Part shown: in pieces, positions 5,089 through 5,439 of the stretch
How positions within the stretch are numbered: the stretch's first letter is position 1
Layout: every line of letters starts with the position of its first letter
Origin: Parachlamydiaceae bacterium
Lineage (GTDB): Bacteria > Chlamydiota > Chlamydiia > Chlamydiales > Parachlamydiaceae
Reading direction: 5' to 3'
NCBI GenBank assembly: GCA_013817115.1
Contig: JACDDG010000190.1
Coordinates: 1 to 5,439, forward strand
Length of the DNA stretch: 5,439 nucleotides
Program-made: the position numbers and the translations under genes
Notes under the pieces: generated by a model
The model's input: only the letters and a program-made list of their open reading frames with translations
The model's database searches: none
What the model was told of the DNA's origin: nothing

Positions 5089-5307
5089 CGCAGAGAGGAA
5101 GGCAAGGCATGCGGGATTATCTTCATTAATGCATAAAATTTTATTCAACACAAAGGGCACAAAGGCACAGAGCCACAAAGAGTTGAAACTTGCAAGATTT
5201 AAAAAAAGATATTTAAATAAAAAACTCTTTGTCTTTGTGTTGAATAAAAATTTATGCATAATTGAAATTGATCCCACATGCCTTCCTGCCCCTTGCCTTC
5301 CTCTGCG
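5089..5307. repeat. About 220-bp imperfect palindromic element with octamer repeats in its arms
   Basis: The left arm (5089-5184) and right arm (5223-5307) are imperfect reverse complements around a 38-base AT-rich centre. Matching blocks from outside in are CGCAGAG/CTCTGCG, GGAAGGCAAGG/CCTTGCCTTCC, AAGGCATG/CATGCCTT, GGGAT/ATCCC, ATGCATAAA/TTTATGCAT, TTATTCAACAC/GTGTTGAATAA and ACAAAGAGTT/AACTCTTTGT. The left arm contains four tandem CACAAAGG-like units (5149-5181), of which only part is present on the right. There is no coding frame with a plausible start. The form is that of a non-autonomous palindromic repeat element; no target duplication can be identified because the right end merges into the octamer array. 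Confidence 0.75.
5149..5182. repeat. Tandem CACAAAGG-type octamers
   Basis: Four units are visible: CACAAAGGG (5149-5157), CACAAAGG (5158-5165), CACAGAGC (5166-5173) and CACAAAGA (5174-5181). They share a core with the repeat at 287-313 (CACAGAG) and, allowing purine transitions, with the complement of the terminal array (ACGCGGAG). All fit the consensus CRCRRAG. Confidence 0.65.
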
Positions 5308-5439
5308 TCTCCGCGTCTCCGCGTCTCCGCGTCTCCGCGTCTCCGCGTCTCCGCGTCTCCGCGTCTCCGCGTCTCCGCGTCTCCGCGTCTCCGCGTCTCC
5401 GCGTCTCCGCGTCTCCGCGTCTCCGCGTCTCCGCGTCTC
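5301..5439. repeat. Perfect octamer tandem array CTCCGCGT, more than 16 copies, cut by the window edge
   Basis: One variant unit, CTCTGCGT (5301-5308), is followed by 16 identical CTCCGCGT units (5309-5436) and the first three bases of a seventeenth. The unit is 75% G+C in otherwise AT-rich DNA. The variant unit is the outer end of the palindromic element, so the array seems to have expanded from that end. Because 8 is not a multiple of 3 and no stop arises, all six frames are open, giving a cyclic octapeptide (LRVSASPR on the plus strand). That is a by-product of the repeat, not evidence for a gene. The spacing has no spacers and is therefore not a CRISPR array. Confidence 0.95.

Noticed and set aside
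5083..5277. 64-codon open frame on the minus strand
   Set aside because: It lies inside the palindromic repeat element and has no credible ribosome binding site.
5301..5439. CRISPR array or repeat-protein gene
   Set aside because: The octamers are contiguous without spacers, and the open frames follow automatically from the stop-free 8-bp unit.

Overview
The window looks like a piece of a chlamydial chromosome, most likely from an amoeba-associated environmental lineage (Parachlamydiaceae-like). Two things point there. The one firmly identifiable gene, an inorganic pyrophosphatase, matches the Chlamydia enzymes as I remember them in length and in stretches such as KVDRPQK, PIGG and ECP. A second protein has the two-lobed hydrophobic segment typical of chlamydial inclusion-membrane (Inc) proteins. 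The DNA is AT-rich, genes are well spaced, and much of the non-coding DNA is made of inverted and tandem repeats. The lineage is an inference; no rRNA or other marker is present.

Layout: 1-699 has no convincing gene but holds a cluster of palindromes (53-163), a three-unit CACAGAG repeat (285-316) and a hairpin (389-410). 700-1338 (minus) is the pyrophosphatase ppa, with a promoter candidate at 1387-1415. 1339-1758 is the divergent intergenic region; inside it sits a 94-bp element with 27-bp terminal inverted repeats and an 8-bp target duplication, a clear MITE-like insertion. 1759-2841 (plus) encodes the 360-residue Inc-like protein. A shared hairpin at 2866-2919 separates it from a convergent minus-strand pair, 4606-3878 (242 residues) and 3881-2922 (319 residues), whose stop and start codons overlap as ATGA. 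Upstream of that pair are a perfect 34-bp palindrome (4765-4798) and a 35-residue Lys/Ser/Asn/Gly peptide gene (4920-4813, minus) with a strong ribosome binding site.

From 5089 to the right edge the DNA is repetitive: a roughly 220-bp imperfect palindrome carries CACAAAGG-type octamers in its arms and CGCAGAG/CTCTGCG at its ends, and it runs directly into more than 16 perfect copies of the octamer CTCCGCGT that continue past the window.

How the genes work together: the pyrophosphatase is housekeeping (PPi removal). The Inc-like protein would act at the host interface if the prediction holds. The overlapping pair is probably co-translated and jointly functional, but its role is unknown. The most notable features are non-coding: the MITE-like element with its duplication, the palindromic element with octamer families, and the octamer array that appears to grow from its end.
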